Counted from the first letter of the stretch, positions 1 through 9,080 are shown. The stretch: 64,000 bases of DNA from Pontibacillus yanchengensis (GCF_009856295.1 NZ_WMEU01000001.1:558001-622000); one strand, 5' to 3'. Program-made: numbers and translations. Notes: a model not told the origin generated them from the sequence alone.

Positions 1-188
1 TACCATTCATAGTGACCTATATCATGTAATAGGGCAGCCTTAGCTGCATAATCCACTTGAACGCCTCGTTCAACAGCTAACTCAAAGGCATAGAAAGCAG
101 CAGTTACCGCATGATGTACTCCTGAACGACGAAGGTATTTCCTTGTAATATGGTGCTTAAATATATCAACTAGTGTAACGTCTCTCAT
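1..188 (-). CDS. HD-domain phosphohydrolase (C-terminus cut by window edge)
   Basis: The first 62 codons are present and the rest lies beyond the left edge. The start ATG at 188 follows a GGAGGG ribosome binding site. The visible part contains HHAVTAAFYAFELA and then LLHDIGHYEW, where the HD pair of the metal-dependent phosphohydrolase fold is clear. Such proteins hydrolyse nucleotides or other phosphate esters, but the substrate cannot be told from this fragment. It is divergent from the dehydrogenase gene at 371. Confidence 0.75.
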   Translation of the reverse strand, partial: MRDVTLVDIFKHHITRKYLRRSGVHHAVTAAFYAFELAVERGVQVDYAAKAALLHDIGHYEW

Positions 189-370
189 CTATAATCCCTC
201 CGTTGTTTTTCAAAATAATATATCATAAGGACTTACCGCATACAATATGCTTTTTTTCTTGTTTCCCTACTGCCATCATTATCAATCTAACTAATTTCTT
301 GTTTATTTATTCATTGAAAAAGGTATGACTATAAAGGATTATCGTTAAGTAAGATTTAGGAGTGAATAGA

Positions 371-1120
371 ATGAACTTCACTAAAGATATAGTTGTTATA
401 ACAGGTGGAAGTAATGGAATCGGAAAAACTCTTGTACAAGAGTATGCAAATAAGGGAGCATATGTGATTATTATTGATAATGATCAAGGGAATGGAGAAA
501 AGATTATTCAAGATTTAAATGAATATGAAGAACGTGGAGCGTTTTTCTATTGTGATCTTCGCAAACCAGAATCGATCCACCATACATTTTTATTAATCGA
601 TCAAGCAAATCTTGAACCAACTATACTTATTAATAATGCTGGAATTAGTTATTTTAAAGACTTTTTTGAATTAACTGTAGAAGACTGGGATAACGTGATA
701 CAGTCAAATCTTAGAAGTGCTTTTCTATGTTCACAAGAATTAGCAAAAAGATGGCGGAATAATGGGATACACGGACGAATTATTAACATGGCATCTACTA
801 GAGCATTTATGTCTGAGCAGGATTCTGAGTCATACGCAGCATCGAAGGGTGGAATGATAGCACTCACTCATTCGATGGCTATCTCCTTAAGTGAATACCA
901 AATTAGAGTCAACTCCGTAAGTCCTGGTTGGATTCAAACTGAGCATTATGAATACTTAAGAGATATTGATCATACCCAACATCCTTCAAAAAGGGTAGGA
1001 CATCCATTAGATGTGGCTAGAGCTTGTTTTTATCTTAGTGATAAGGAGAATGCATTCGTGACCGGAGAGAATATTGTCGTTGACGGTGGCATGACAAAAA
1101 AAATGATGTATGAGCATTAA
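371..1120 (+). CDS. SDR family NAD(P)-dependent oxidoreductase
   Basis: A 249-residue classical short-chain dehydrogenase. The Rossmann motif TGGSNGIG lies near residue 11, NNAG near 88, the catalytic serine near 142 (NMAST), and the Tyr-Lys pair in YAASK near 155-159. The C-terminal VDGGM is also typical. I chose ATG 371 because AGGAG at 358-362 sits eight bases upstream; an in-frame GTG at 362 overlaps that site. The substrate is unknown. The gene is monocistronic and divergent from the HD-domain gene. Confidence 0.9.
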   Translation: MNFTKDIVVITGGSNGIGKTLVQEYANKGAYVIIIDNDQGNGEKIIQDLNEYEERGAFFYCDLRKPESIHHTFLLIDQANLEPTILINNAGISYFKDFFELTVEDWDNVIQSNLRSAFLCSQELAKRWRNNGIHGRIINMASTRAFMSEQDSESYAASKGGMIALTHSMAISLSEYQIRVNSVSPGWIQTEHYEYLRDIDHTQHPSKRVGHPLDVARACFYLSDKENAFVTGENIVVDGGMTKKMMYEH

Positions 1121-1316
1121 TTCATATACTACTTGTATATTTATGTTAAGAAAAAACCTTTCACAGTGGAATGTAGATTTATTTCGATAACTTTGTTTTT
1201 AAAATAAAATAAAAGGGTACGAGATAACTAACAAACATGATTATAATTAACATAAAAACGTATAACATTTCATGCTTATTAAAGTTTCTATTAAAGTAAA
1301 ATAAGAGGTGACTACC

Positions 1317-1640
1317 TTGGATCAAATATCCTCGTATCAAGTGTATTTTAATCAACGTATTTCTATGGAAGAAGTTATGAACATATACCGTTTTGTCTCT
1401 AACGGAACATATGATGTGTATTTATATCAAGAAGATCTAATAGCTGATGTTAGCAATTTACCAAAATTATTAAGTTTCTTTCTTTACTATCAAAAAAAAT
1501 CACCAATATTAATGATTATTGATGGAGAAAATGTGGAATACGCATATGAGAAGATAATGAAAGTATGTGAGAAACCATTAGAAAGATGTGAGCTTCGTTC
1601 TAATCACGAAGCTCCTGCACATGTAGCAATTCAAGTCTAA
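1317..1640 (+). CDS. HPr-like domain protein without the phospho-histidine
   Basis: A 107-residue protein whose order of segments (QVYFNQRISMEEVMNIYRFV, then YDVYLY, then a helix and a PILMIIDGENVEYAYEKI end) resembles the HPr phosphocarrier fold. The GIHARPA active-site segment of HPr is replaced by QRISMEE, so it should not carry PTS phosphate. The TTG start at 1317 is preferred because AAGAGGTG ends seven bases upstream; a GTG at 1308 lies inside that site. A small membrane protein gene follows after 27 bp, probably in the same operon. The family call is by eye. Confidence 0.5.
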   Translation: MDQISSYQVYFNQRISMEEVMNIYRFVSNGTYDVYLYQEDLIADVSNLPKLLSFFLYYQKKSPILMIIDGENVEYAYEKIMKVCEKPLERCELRSNHEAPAHVAIQV

Positions 1641-1667
1641 CATTATCATTTGAAAGGAGAATGACAA

Positions 1668-1829
1668 ATGGCTTATGAAGATCGAGATGTCGAAATAGAA
1701 CATAAAGAGAAAAAACAAGACTCTAGTAAAGTAGGCGTAGCAGCAATCAAATATGTAACATATTTGATTATCTTCTTTGGAATTCTCTGGTTCTTAATAC
1801 AATACGTTTTCCCTATGCTACAAGGATAA
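1668..1829 (+). CDS. small single-span membrane protein
   Basis: A 53-residue protein with a charged, Lys/Glu-rich first half (EIEHKEKKQDSS) and one C-terminal membrane span (YVTYLIIFFGILWFLIQYVF). A GAAAGGAG site precedes ATG 1668. It follows the HPr-like gene closely and ends before a clear terminator, so the two probably form an operon. Function not recognised. Confidence 0.7.
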   Translation: MAYEDRDVEIEHKEKKQDSSKVGVAAIKYVTYLIIFFGILWFLIQYVFPMLQG

Positions 1830-1878
1830 ATCAAACGTTTTAATTAGAATGATAAGTTAATAATCAAATTCATCTTAT

Positions 1879-1914
1879 GCCCCCATTTACCTGTTAAAGG
1901 TGTTGGGGGTTTTA
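1879..1914 (+). terminator. rho-independent terminator of the 1317-1829 operon
   Basis: A five-pair C/G stem (CCCCC at 1880-1884 with GGGGG at 1905-1909), extended by a second short pairing in the loop, is followed by TTTT. Confidence 0.7.
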
Positions 1915-2031
1915 AATTGTATTCAATATCCCTTAAATAAGGTACAAATTCCCATTAAAATTGTCTTTTATTCATCATCAATGAAGGGTATAGGGTAGTT
2001 AGATGATTAATAGTAATGGAAAGGAGCCCCT

Positions 2032-2661
2032 ATGCTTGATTTTATTATTTCTTTCATTAAAGATATAGGTATATTTGGTTTACTTCTCAGTCTCGCCATA
2101 GAAGCTTCTTCATTGCCATTTCCAGGAGCGGTTGTCGTGTTGACCTACGGATATATATTAAAGTCGTCGGCTCTCGCAAGCTTTGGGATAGCTTTGTTAG
2201 CTGGGGCTGTTTATACAGCATTTAGCTTTATACCTTATTACATTGGGTACAAAATAGATCACAAAGTAAAGCAATGGTTTAATGAAAATAAAATTGAAAA
2301 AGTGGAACGTTGGTTTACTCGATGTGGGGAATGGACTATTGCCTTATCGAGACCATTAGGACTAGGAAACTACATTTCTTATTTTTCTGGACTTAGTAAA
2401 GTACGCCCTTATCGCTTTGCGGTAATTACATTCATTGGAATTTTTCCGTGGATATACCTCATGCTAATGTTAGGAAATATAGGTAACCTTGAATCAATGA
2501 AAAGTCTCCTCTCAAGTACACAACAATACATTTATATAGGTTTAGGTGTCTTATTGATTGCGTATATTTCCTTCAATTTTTTTAGAAAGAAAAAACAAAC
2601 AAAGTCGTGCCCCCCTGCATATTCGGACAGACAGACATCTACTAAAGAACATACATCCTAA
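2032..2661 (+). CDS. DedA family membrane protein
   Basis: A 209-residue integral membrane protein with the DedA layout: an N-terminal re-entrant region with EASSLPFPGAVVV, then SRPLGLGNYISYFSGL, and C-terminal spans ending in a basic tail (FFRKKKQTK). DedA proteins move or scramble undecaprenyl phosphate or phospholipids across the membrane; the exact substrate here is unknown. AAAGGAG lies just upstream of ATG 2032. It appears monocistronic. Confidence 0.85.
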   Translation: MLDFIISFIKDIGIFGLLLSLAIEASSLPFPGAVVVLTYGYILKSSALASFGIALLAGAVYTAFSFIPYYIGYKIDHKVKQWFNENKIEKVERWFTRCGEWTIALSRPLGLGNYISYFSGLSKVRPYRFAVITFIGIFPWIYLMLMLGNIGNLESMKSLLSSTQQYIYIGLGVLLIAYISFNFFRKKKQTKSCPPAYSDRQTSTKEHTS

Positions 2662-2703
2662 CATCGTCTATCTAACAAAGGAATTAGGAAACCTCCTCCT
2701 TTG

Positions 2704-3327
2704 TTAGTAAGGCGTCTTTTTCTGTTTAATGGACAATAATCCGATAATGAACAAGCTGGCTACTAAAAGCATTAAAACAATAATGGGAAGAAATGGCCCA
2801 TCTATTATTCTTTCTTCAATAATGCGGTTGAACCGATTAGCAAAAGGTTCAGGAATAAGCTCAGTCCGGTTATTTACATAGGTTTTATGTTCATACGTAG
2901 CCGCCCCTAGTGCAGACTCCCACCCTTCTGATGTCTTATTTAACCAAATCTCAATAACGTCCCCTGTTTCAATGTCTAAAAAATCCGAACCATTGTATTG
3001 ATTAGTGGACCAATTTGGAATATAGGTATAAAATACTTCTATACTGTCCGAATCTTTTAAATCAGAAGGGCTTTTTATCATTTGAGTAATCGACAATGTA
3101 AACCTTCTTTTTTGTTTAGGTTCACCCTTTTCACTCCTATCCTCTACAAGTTGATGAGTTGTGACCCTCCCTATCACATGTAACGTTGCTTCTTCTTTTA
3201 TTCTCTCAACTTCTGAAGGCTCGGTTGCTGCAGCTACATTAGAAGCAGGCATCCAAAATAAAATAAATAATATGGTTAGTACATTCCAATAAAAAAGCTT
3301 CTTCATCCCCACTGAAGCTTTTCTCAC
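2704..3327 (-). CDS. secreted, C-terminally membrane-anchored protein of unknown function
   Basis: 207 residues. An N-terminal signal peptide (KKLFYWNVLTILFILFW, with an AATEPS-like cleavage region) is followed by about 130 extracellular residues rich in beta-strand pattern, then one span (FLPIIVLMLLVASLFIIGLL) and a short Lys-rich cytoplasmic tail. The GTG start at 3327 follows GGGAG at a short spacing. A hairpin (2672-2682 with 2697-2707) overlaps the stop codon. No family recognised; the type I topology suggests a surface-exposed domain. Confidence 0.7.
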   Translation of the reverse strand: MRKASVGMKKLFYWNVLTILFILFWMPASNVAAATEPSEVERIKEEATLHVIGRVTTHQLVEDRSEKGEPKQKRRFTLSITQMIKSPSDLKDSDSIEVFYTYIPNWSTNQYNGSDFLDIETGDVIEIWLNKTSEGWESALGAATYEHKTYVNNRTELIPEPFANRFNRIIEERIIDGPFLPIIVLMLLVASLFIIGLLSIKQKKTPY

Positions 3328-3512
3328 AAATCTCCCACCCCCACCATGTTGATTAGCTATTACTATATCAATATTTGTAATTTATGGAAAGGTGACATTA
3401 CCATATCTACTTTTTTTCATACACCTTAATAATAAGAATAAAAAAGAGAATCACATAAGACAATCACCTCTTCTCATATGATATTATACACAAGCAGGAG
3501 GTGATAGGAGCA

Positions 3513-3632
3513 ATGGAATTAGAAAACATCAATTTAGGAGTAATAAGCTTCACATTCGTTACGTTAGTAAATGAACATTGGCTCTATTTGCGTCTACCAA
3601 AAATATATTATTGGAAAGCACTACCCGAATAG
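3513..3632 (+). CDS. 39-residue small protein
   Basis: ATG at 3513 lies seven bases after a perfect AGGAGGTGAT at 3496-3505, and the frame stays open for 39 codons to TAG at 3630-3632. The product is MELENINLGVIS followed by an aromatic half ending WLYLRLPKIYYWKALPE. The ideal ribosome binding site is the main support. Function unknown. Confidence 0.55.
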   Translation: MELENINLGVISFTFVTLVNEHWLYLRLPKIYYWKALPE

Positions 3633-3651
3633 AAAAAAGTATTTTTTTCGT

Positions 3652-3685
3652 AAAAAAGAAGCTGCTGATTCCTCAGCAACTTCTT
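3652..3685 (-). terminator. terminator of corA
   Basis: On the minus strand a 13-base stem with one mismatch (3656-3668 with 3673-3685) and a four-base loop is followed by TTTTTT. It overlaps the corA stop codon. Confidence 0.8.
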
Positions 3686-4634
3686 AATCAAACCAACCTT
3701 TTCCTTTGAACCATAGAAACATGAGGACCGCAATAATACCCATTATGGCTAGGACCACAAAATAAGCATACCTTTCGTCTAACTCTGGCATATACGTAAA
3801 ATTCATACCATATACACCAACAATAAATGTAAGTGGCATAAATATCGTTGAAATAACTGTTAGGATTTGCATCGTCCGATTTGTTTCATGAGAATTAAGC
3901 GACATGTAACTATCCCTGATATCCGTAGTCATTTCTCGGTTTGATTCAATAAGTTCAGATACTTTTAATAAATGATCATGGATATCGGAGAAGTATTCTT
4001 TACGTTCCTTAATACTATCTAAATGCTGAGAGCTAAGCATTCTATAGAGTAAATCACGCATAGGATGAACCGTTTGTCGTAACGTCAATAGATCTGCTCT
4101 TGTATCAAATAATTGTTCTAGCAAGCGTTCCATGGAAAGTTGCTTCGTATTATCCTCGATATCGTTAATATGGTCTTCAATCGCATACACTATTGGAAAA
4201 TAATTATCTACAACTTTGTCCAATAATTGGTGTAGCACATGGTCTTCTTCCCAATTATGTGGAGATTTATCGCGTTGAATTCGATTCCACACTTGTTCTA
4301 ACTCAGGAGAGGTAGCCTTATGATACGTTACTATATAACCATAACCATGGAAGATATCAATTTCCTCTTTATCAAGTGACTTAGCATTTAGAGCATGAAT
4401 GACATAAAAAGTATGATCGTCAAAATAATCTAGTTTAGGACGTTGCAAGGTATGGATACAATCCTCTATTGCTAATGGATGAAAATTGAATTCAGACTCG
4501 AGCTTCTGTGTCTCAGATGGTGTTGGCTCAAAAAAATCCACCCAATACCATTCAATTTTGTCATTATGCAACTTCTCGATAGGTAGATCTATGTGTAAAG
4601 TTTGTTCTTTTGTCATAGCCATCGTTCGAATCAT
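3684..4634 (-). CDS. corA: CorA-type magnesium/divalent cation channel
   Basis: 316 residues, the usual CorA length. A large acidic cytoplasmic domain with long helices is followed by two C-terminal spans; the first ends in the signature YGMN (VGVYGMNFTYMPE), which forms the selectivity filter of the pentamer. I chose ATG 4634 because GCGAGGG lies six bases upstream and this avoids a long overlap with the upstream acetyltransferase; an open frame extends to 4694. The gene lies 19 bp after the acetyltransferase gene and ends in a strong terminator, so the pair is probably one transcript. Confidence 0.92.
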   Translation of the reverse strand: MIRTMAMTKEQTLHIDLPIEKLHNDKIEWYWVDFFEPTPSETQKLESEFNFHPLAIEDCIHTLQRPKLDYFDDHTFYVIHALNAKSLDKEEIDIFHGYGYIVTYHKATSPELEQVWNRIQRDKSPHNWEEDHVLHQLLDKVVDNYFPIVYAIEDHINDIEDNTKQLSMERLLEQLFDTRADLLTLRQTVHPMRDLLYRMLSSQHLDSIKERKEYFSDIHDHLLKVSELIESNREMTTDIRDSYMSLNSHETNRTMQILTVISTIFMPLTFIVGVYGMNFTYMPELDERYAYFVVLAIMGIIAVLMFLWFKGKGWFD

Positions 4635-4653
4635 AAGAACCCTCGCTAACGAT

Positions 4654-5151
4654 TCAATGTTCTTGTGGAAACCATTGATATAATAAAACATCATGCCATC
4701 GATCGAATTTATATCCTACTTCTTTTAAAGTACCGACATACGTAAAACCGTATCGATTATGTAACTGGACACTACGTTCATTTCCATCTGTGATTTTTGA
4801 AATAACGGTGTGAAAACCGCACTCTTTCCCTTTATCTAAGATAGCTGTCATAAGAGCATGGCCGATACCTAATCCGTGAAACTGTGGATAAACATAGACG
4901 GAAAGTTCAACTGTAGATTGATAAGCTAACTTTTCCTCAAAGGGACTTAAGTAAGCATAACCTGCCACTTCTCCTTCCCATTCAGCCACCAGAATAGGGT
5001 ACATTCCCTCAAACTTCGTAAACCATTCTTGTTTCTCATCCATCGATTTTTCAAGTAAATCAAAGGTCGCATTACCATTCATAATTGCTTCATTTTCTAT
5101 AAGATGAATGGCAGGCAAATCTTTTCGTTCCCCATTGCGAATCCAAATCAT
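4654..5151 (-). CDS. GNAT N-acetyltransferase, phosphinothricin-acetyltransferase type
   Basis: A 165-residue acetyltransferase. IRNGERKDLPAIHLIENEAI opens the fold, VELSVYVYPQFHGLGIGHAL is the acetyl-CoA loop, and SVQLHNRYGFTYVGTLKEVG with a following D-W-Y segment is typical of the Pat/YwnH group. ATG 5151 follows AGGTGAGGGAT; an upstream in-frame ATG at 5193 has no good site. The acceptor amine is unknown. Confidence 0.85.
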   Translation of the reverse strand: MIWIRNGERKDLPAIHLIENEAIMNGNATFDLLEKSMDEKQEWFTKFEGMYPILVAEWEGEVAGYAYLSPFEEKLAYQSTVELSVYVYPQFHGLGIGHALMTAILDKGKECGFHTVISKITDGNERSVQLHNRYGFTYVGTLKEVGYKFDRWHDVLLYQWFPQEH

Positions 5152-5494
5152 ATCCCTCACCTGCCTTTTCCTCATCTTATCATAGCACCTCACATAGTGT
5201 TATGTAAAAATACTACCGCATCCAATTCCTCGTAAACACGAAAAAGGTCAGAGATTTGTAGGATAGTCATTTAATATTACATCAAGAATAGGTAGCTAAA
5301 AAGAGTTTTTTTTCGTTATTACAGAACTCGAACATTAATCCAGTAATCTCTTCTCTTGAGTTCATGGTTGGTGAGCTTTCCCCTTCCCAGTGGAACCCAC
5401 CTCTTGTAGTCAGATAGTAGGTTATCTAATTTTCAAGTTTCCAAAAAGGGGGATGCATTTTAAAATATACTCTTTCACCTAAATTACGTATACT
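5152..5494. other. 343-bp gap without a recognised gene
   Basis: I see no convincing reading frame, RNA or terminator. There is a more GC-rich patch at about 5355-5410 (a GGTGAGC motif and a CAGTGGAACCCACC motif) that might be the remains of an intergenic repeat, but it does not align well with the repeats described elsewhere here. Confidence 0.4.
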
Positions 5495-5671
5495 TTAACC
5501 TCCACCACCACCTGGGTGTCTAAGACCACCTTTTTGAATTTCTTCTGGAGACATTTCATGTTTTTTTCGATATTCTATTCGATTCTTAATTTTTTTCTTA
5601 TGGAGATATTTCATTATAAAAATATATGCCCATGCTCCAATTACAATAATAGCAGGCCAGAAATCAAACAC
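5495..5671 (-). CDS. 58-residue small membrane protein with Gly-rich tail
   Basis: The GTG at 5671 has GGAGG seven bases upstream. The product begins VFDFWPAIIVIGAWAYIFIM, a single span, continues with a very basic stretch (KYLHKKKIKNRIEYRKKH) and ends in PGGGGG. It is monocistronic. Function not recognised; the layout resembles the small protein at 60572-60796. Confidence 0.65.
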   Translation of the reverse strand: MFDFWPAIIVIGAWAYIFIMKYLHKKKIKNRIEYRKKHEMSPEEIQKGGLRHPGGGGG

Positions 5672-5802
5672 AATTACTCCTCCTTATGACTCTATATTAC
5701 GAAAGAGTGTCATTAGTGGTTTCAATGCCCAGTCAATCAAAAACACCCCTTACAATAAGCTTGATATTCAAAAAACATCAGGCTTATTGAAGGAGCTATG
5801 AT

Positions 5803-6459
5803 TTACTTCCAGTCTAAAATACCTTCCAGGTCACTATAAATTTGGTCAGGTTCTTCATCTATGGTTGGCCACTTAGCTTGACCTCTACGTATCCAAGCTG
5901 TATGAAGACCGAAACTACTTGCACCTGTTATGTCCCATGGGTTACTAGACATAAATAATACTTCATCCTTTTGTAATCCTAGCTGGTCTAGTGCAAATTG
6001 ATATGCATGTGGACTTGGTTTATAAATATGGATCTGATCAGCACTTAACAGACCTAATAATTGATCTAACTCATTATGGATCAGTAGTGGCTCTAACATT
6101 TCCATTGTTCCATTTGAAAAAATAACCAACTGCCTATCTTTCAATTTTTCTAATACCCGTTTCACTTCAGGGAAAGGTTTAAGCTGCTTATATACTTCAA
6201 CCATCTCTTGTATATCCTCTTCGCAATACTCCACCTGGTTTACTGAAAGTGCATCTTTCAAAGCCCACTCTGTAATTTGATCAAATGGTTTATAGCCATC
6301 AATTAACTGACGAATGAAAAAGTAATGAACCTGTCGACTCCTCCATTCCTGACTAATCGACTCACTTTTATTCGGAAAAATCTTTTCTAATCGTTCTTGC
6401 ACAGAATGTACATCAAATAATGTACCGTATGCATCAAACACAAACGCTTTTATGCTCAT
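5803..6459 (-). CDS. haloacid dehalogenase type II (HAD superfamily)
   Basis: 218 residues. Motif I is DAYGTLFDVHS with the nucleophilic Asp, motif II is SNGTM, the lysine lies in YKPSPHAYQFAL, and SSNPWDITGA is the acidic motif characteristic of L-2-haloacid dehalogenases. The members hydrolyse L-2-halo acids to D-2-hydroxy acids, though many genomic copies have other substrates. AGGAGG precedes ATG 6459. Monocistronic. Confidence 0.88.
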   Translation of the reverse strand: MSIKAFVFDAYGTLFDVHSVQERLEKIFPNKSESISQEWRSRQVHYFFIRQLIDGYKPFDQITEWALKDALSVNQVEYCEEDIQEMVEVYKQLKPFPEVKRVLEKLKDRQLVIFSNGTMEMLEPLLIHNELDQLLGLLSADQIHIYKPSPHAYQFALDQLGLQKDEVLFMSSNPWDITGASSFGLHTAWIRRGQAKWPTIDEEPDQIYSDLEGILDWK

Positions 6460-6535
6460 AAGTTCCTCCTAATTGTCAGGTTTCTTTTCAGTTTTACCCT
6501 AATTCATTATGCTCTACACAATAAGGAGTATACAC

Positions 6536-7249
6536 TTATTTTAGTTGCGTTACATGTATCGTATGCCCTTCCCCATCCTGGAATGAGAAAGCTTCCCTAT
6601 TTTTATAAACTGTTACGGGTAAGCCTCTTGAATGTAATGTGTCATAATCTGCTTTAATATCATTAGACCCAAGTGTAAACGGATGATCTAATCTGATAAA
6701 TAAATCCTTTGGAACTTCAACTAATGTAATACCAATATGTTCTAACGTAACTGCTCGTAATTCACCATACATCGGGGTGTGAAACGAAAATTGATATAAT
6801 TCTTGTACTCCAAGATTTTGTGAATACCATTTTGAGGAGCGTTCTAGTTGTTCAACCGGAAGAAAATAACCACCAATGTGAAACGTCATTTGATCATTAG
6901 AGTGACCCCCCCATCCTACAATTCCAATCTGTAGCTCATTAGGGTCTGTTACCTCATAGGAGACCATATCATAAAAATCCTCTATATCTGTTAACTTACA
7001 TCCTTTTAAGAATAAGTCTCTATGTAAGGTTTGGGGGTCAAATACATTGATATTTAACGGACTAAATGGATACACATAATTCGTTTCACTTTTGTAGAAA
7101 ATTAAATTAGCACCTTCTGTAAATGTGAACACTACTTCATTTACAGCCTCAGAAATTGCTTCAAATTGAAAGTTCGCCTCGTACCAAGCCTTCGTCTCTT
7201 CCAGATTTTTTGCAGGGATACGAATTGTTTCTAATTGTTTTATCGCCAT
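6536..7249 (-). CDS. two-module VOC (glyoxalase/bleomycin-resistance) protein
   Basis: 237 residues made of two VOC modules: the first starts ETIRIPAKNLEETKAWYEAN, the second HIGGYFLPVEQLERSSKWYS and ends FSFQDGEGHTIHVTQ. These folds bind a metal in a beta-alpha-beta-beta-beta pair and include dioxygenases, lyases and binding proteins. ATG 7249 is chosen because GGGAGGTG ends six bases upstream; the GTG at 7258 overlaps that site. Substrate unknown. Confidence 0.8.
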   Translation of the reverse strand: MAIKQLETIRIPAKNLEETKAWYEANFQFEAISEAVNEVVFTFTEGANLIFYKSETNYVYPFSPLNINVFDPQTLHRDLFLKGCKLTDIEDFYDMVSYEVTDPNELQIGIVGWGGHSNDQMTFHIGGYFLPVEQLERSSKWYSQNLGVQELYQFSFHTPMYGELRAVTLEHIGITLVEVPKDLFIRLDHPFTLGSNDIKADYDTLHSRGLPVTVYKNREAFSFQDGEGHTIHVTQLK

Positions 7250-7368
7250 AATATTCACCTCCCTCTTTTTATGTCACTATTTTCACAGGAAAACCTTCCA
7301 TAAAATCGATTGAATCTTCTAATAATTTTACATCAAATAAACTATTAATGGAATAGGAGTTGATAAAA

Positions 7369-7781
7369 ATGGATTTTATTATAAAGAAAGTAACCTCAGA
7401 AGATCAATCATTTATAAGAAACAATTTACATTTATCTCTTCCACAAAATGCGAACGTGAACACGTTGGAATCAATTAAACTTATCAATGATGACATACTA
7501 TCCTTAAGTGACTTTTACTTTGTGACGAAAAAAAAGAAAAAATTTTTGGTTATGTTTTTATAGGAATGAACTATGATTCATTTGAGGAACATGAACATGG
7601 CTTTATCTATGATTTGTTAGTGCTTCCATCATACCAAAGGCGAGGCCTCGGTATTAATTTGATGAAATCCGCGATTTTATCCTTCAAACAACAGAAGGCT
7701 CATGAAGTACGTTTGAACGTTTATCATAACAACCCAGCTAAGTATTTATATGAGAGGCTTGGATTTCATTATCACAAATAA
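7369..7781 (+). pseudogene. GNAT acetyltransferase with a frameshift in an A run
   Basis: The frame from ATG 7369 (AGGAG nine bases upstream) gives MDFIIKKVTSEDQSFIRNNL and runs to an early stop near 7561. The rest of the acetyltransferase is in another frame: FGYVFIGMNYDSFEEHEHG, then LLVLPSYQRRGLGINLMKSA (acetyl-CoA loop) and NPAKYLYERLGFHYHK. Adding one A to the A8 run at 7528-7535 joins the two parts into one 138-residue protein. It is either a recent frameshift, a sequencing error in the homopolymer, or less likely slippage. Confidence 0.8.
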
Positions 7782-7870
7782 TGAAGATTTAAATTAATCT
7801 AGAGATCTGAAGCGTTATACAATAAAATACTTACTTCTCACTAAATTTTCTGAATTTTTTGGGAGGCTTT

Positions 7871-8156
7871 ATGACTGAATGATTTATATCAATTGTTTTT
7901 ATGATTCCGCTATATGGTTTATTAATTTGGACATATTACTATCCTGAAGAAATTATATCATTTGGAAGTGAATGGATGTATGGAGGAGGTCCTAAAATTT
8001 CTACTCAAGCGATTCGTTATACTAAATTTGCATCAATTACTATTATGTTTGGATTACCTATCATTCATAAGTGTCATTGAAGAAATTTACATTCTCAATT
8101 CCAGCATTAGTTTTATTCCTTTAATATTTGGAGGAGCGCTTACAATATTTAAATGA
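7871..8156 (+). pseudogene. remnant of a small membrane protein gene
   Basis: GGGAGG at 7861 precedes ATG 7871, but the fourth codon is TGA. The same frame continues FISIVFMIPLYGLLIWTYYY, then EWMYGGGPKISTQAIRYTKF and a second span to about 8055, where it shifts; the other frame finishes FISVIEEIYILNSSISFIPL and IFGGALTIFK. One nonsense codon and one indel thus break a protein of about 95 residues. It weakly resembles small multi-span DUF6199-type proteins; this is by eye only. Confidence 0.6.
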
Positions 8157-8205
8157 TAATAAAGAGCTTAAAGCTAAAGATAGCTTTCGTCCGATTATAT
8201 AAAAG

Positions 8206-8239
8206 AAAAGACGTTTGGATTTAAAGTCCAAGCGTCTTG
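8206..8239 (-). terminator. terminator of the MBL-fold hydrolase gene
   Basis: A 12-base stem with one mismatch (8208-8219 with 8227-8238); on the minus strand it is followed by TTTTCTTTT. Confidence 0.65.
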
Positions 8240-8279
8240 ATGGGTTAGTATTCAATATGTTTAGGATTGTTCCTAAACA

Positions 8280-9080
8280 CTAGCAGTAGTTCTCTTCTTT
8301 AACTTTTTTGATATTTTGTTCATGTTCCTCTTTCATACCTTCATAGAATGGGTATTCTTGTTTCAACCATTCAACTAGAGGTTCATTATTGAGCAGACCT
8401 TGTACATATTTCTTTGACGTATCTATACGATACTGAATAGAATCCAAATCATTAGTTGGGTTTCCATGACCAGGTACTAACACCTTTATTTCATACTGAT
8501 TTATTATGTATTCGAATGTATGAAGTGTTTTTATGTATGAAGATACACTGTCAAAAATGAACGGAAATTCTACATCTGACAAATAGTCCCCAGCAACCAA
8601 TACCCCAAGAGGTTCTATAACCGTAATAAGTCCATCATGTGTATGGCCTGGTGCTTTGAAGAAACTCAAGGTAACCTCATCTTCTTCCAATGTCTCTCCA
8701 TCTTCTTGGACTACAATATCCACCTCAGGAAAAGAAACAGAGTAAGGTCGTTCTAAGTAGTAACTACTATCAAAATCTTTAATTTCTTGTAGAATATTTT
8801 GTTTTTTTGGATGGTCTTTTAGTTCTTGAGTTGAAATAACGATAGCTCCTTCAAATGCATTAGCGCCAAGAATGTGATCAAAATCAGAATGAGTAAAAAT
8901 GAGAAATAGCTTTTTTCCTTGTCTACAGTTTTCTACAAAAGTTTGTATCTTCTCTACTTCAATTGGCAACCAATTTGGGTCTATCACAAACACTGCCGTT
9001 TGAGTTTCAATAACAGTCGATGTGGTTTGATAAAGGGATGATTGAAAAATTGTAACTTGTTCATTTAAGTAAGATTGCAT
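8280..9080 (-). CDS. MBL-fold metallo-hydrolase
   Basis: 266 residues with the metallo-beta-lactamase set: THSDFDHILG as the first metal site, APGHTHDGL with the next His, AGDYLSDVEF with the bridging Asp, and LVPGHGNP with the last His. The enzymes are hydrolases with a two-metal centre; the substrate here is not evident. ATG 9080 has AAGGAGG six bases upstream, while the ATG further upstream has none. Divergent from the DUF2512 gene. Confidence 0.85.
   Translation of the reverse strand: MQSYLNEQVTIFQSSLYQTTSTVIETQTAVFVIDPNWLPIEVEKIQTFVENCRQGKKLFLIFTHSDFDHILGANAFEGAIVISTQELKDHPKKQNILQEIKDFDSSYYLERPYSVSFPEVDIVVQEDGETLEEDEVTLSFFKAPGHTHDGLITVIEPLGVLVAGDYLSDVEFPFIFDSVSSYIKTLHTFEYIINQYEIKVLVPGHGNPTNDLDSIQYRIDTSKKYVQGLLNNEPLVEWLKQEYPFYEGMKEEHEQNIKKVKEENYC

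Noticed and set aside
1963..2015. SigB-like promoter before the DedA gene (GTCTTT ... GGGTAT)
   Set aside because: The spacing of about 17 is too long and the -35 match is poor.
2672..2707. 11-base inverted repeat after the DedA gene as a terminator
   Set aside because: No T run on either side at the stem; it may be a weak bidirectional structure, so it is only mentioned with the neighbouring gene.
5740..5790. Hairpin after the haloacid dehalogenase gene
   Set aside because: The stem has several mismatches and no clear T run.
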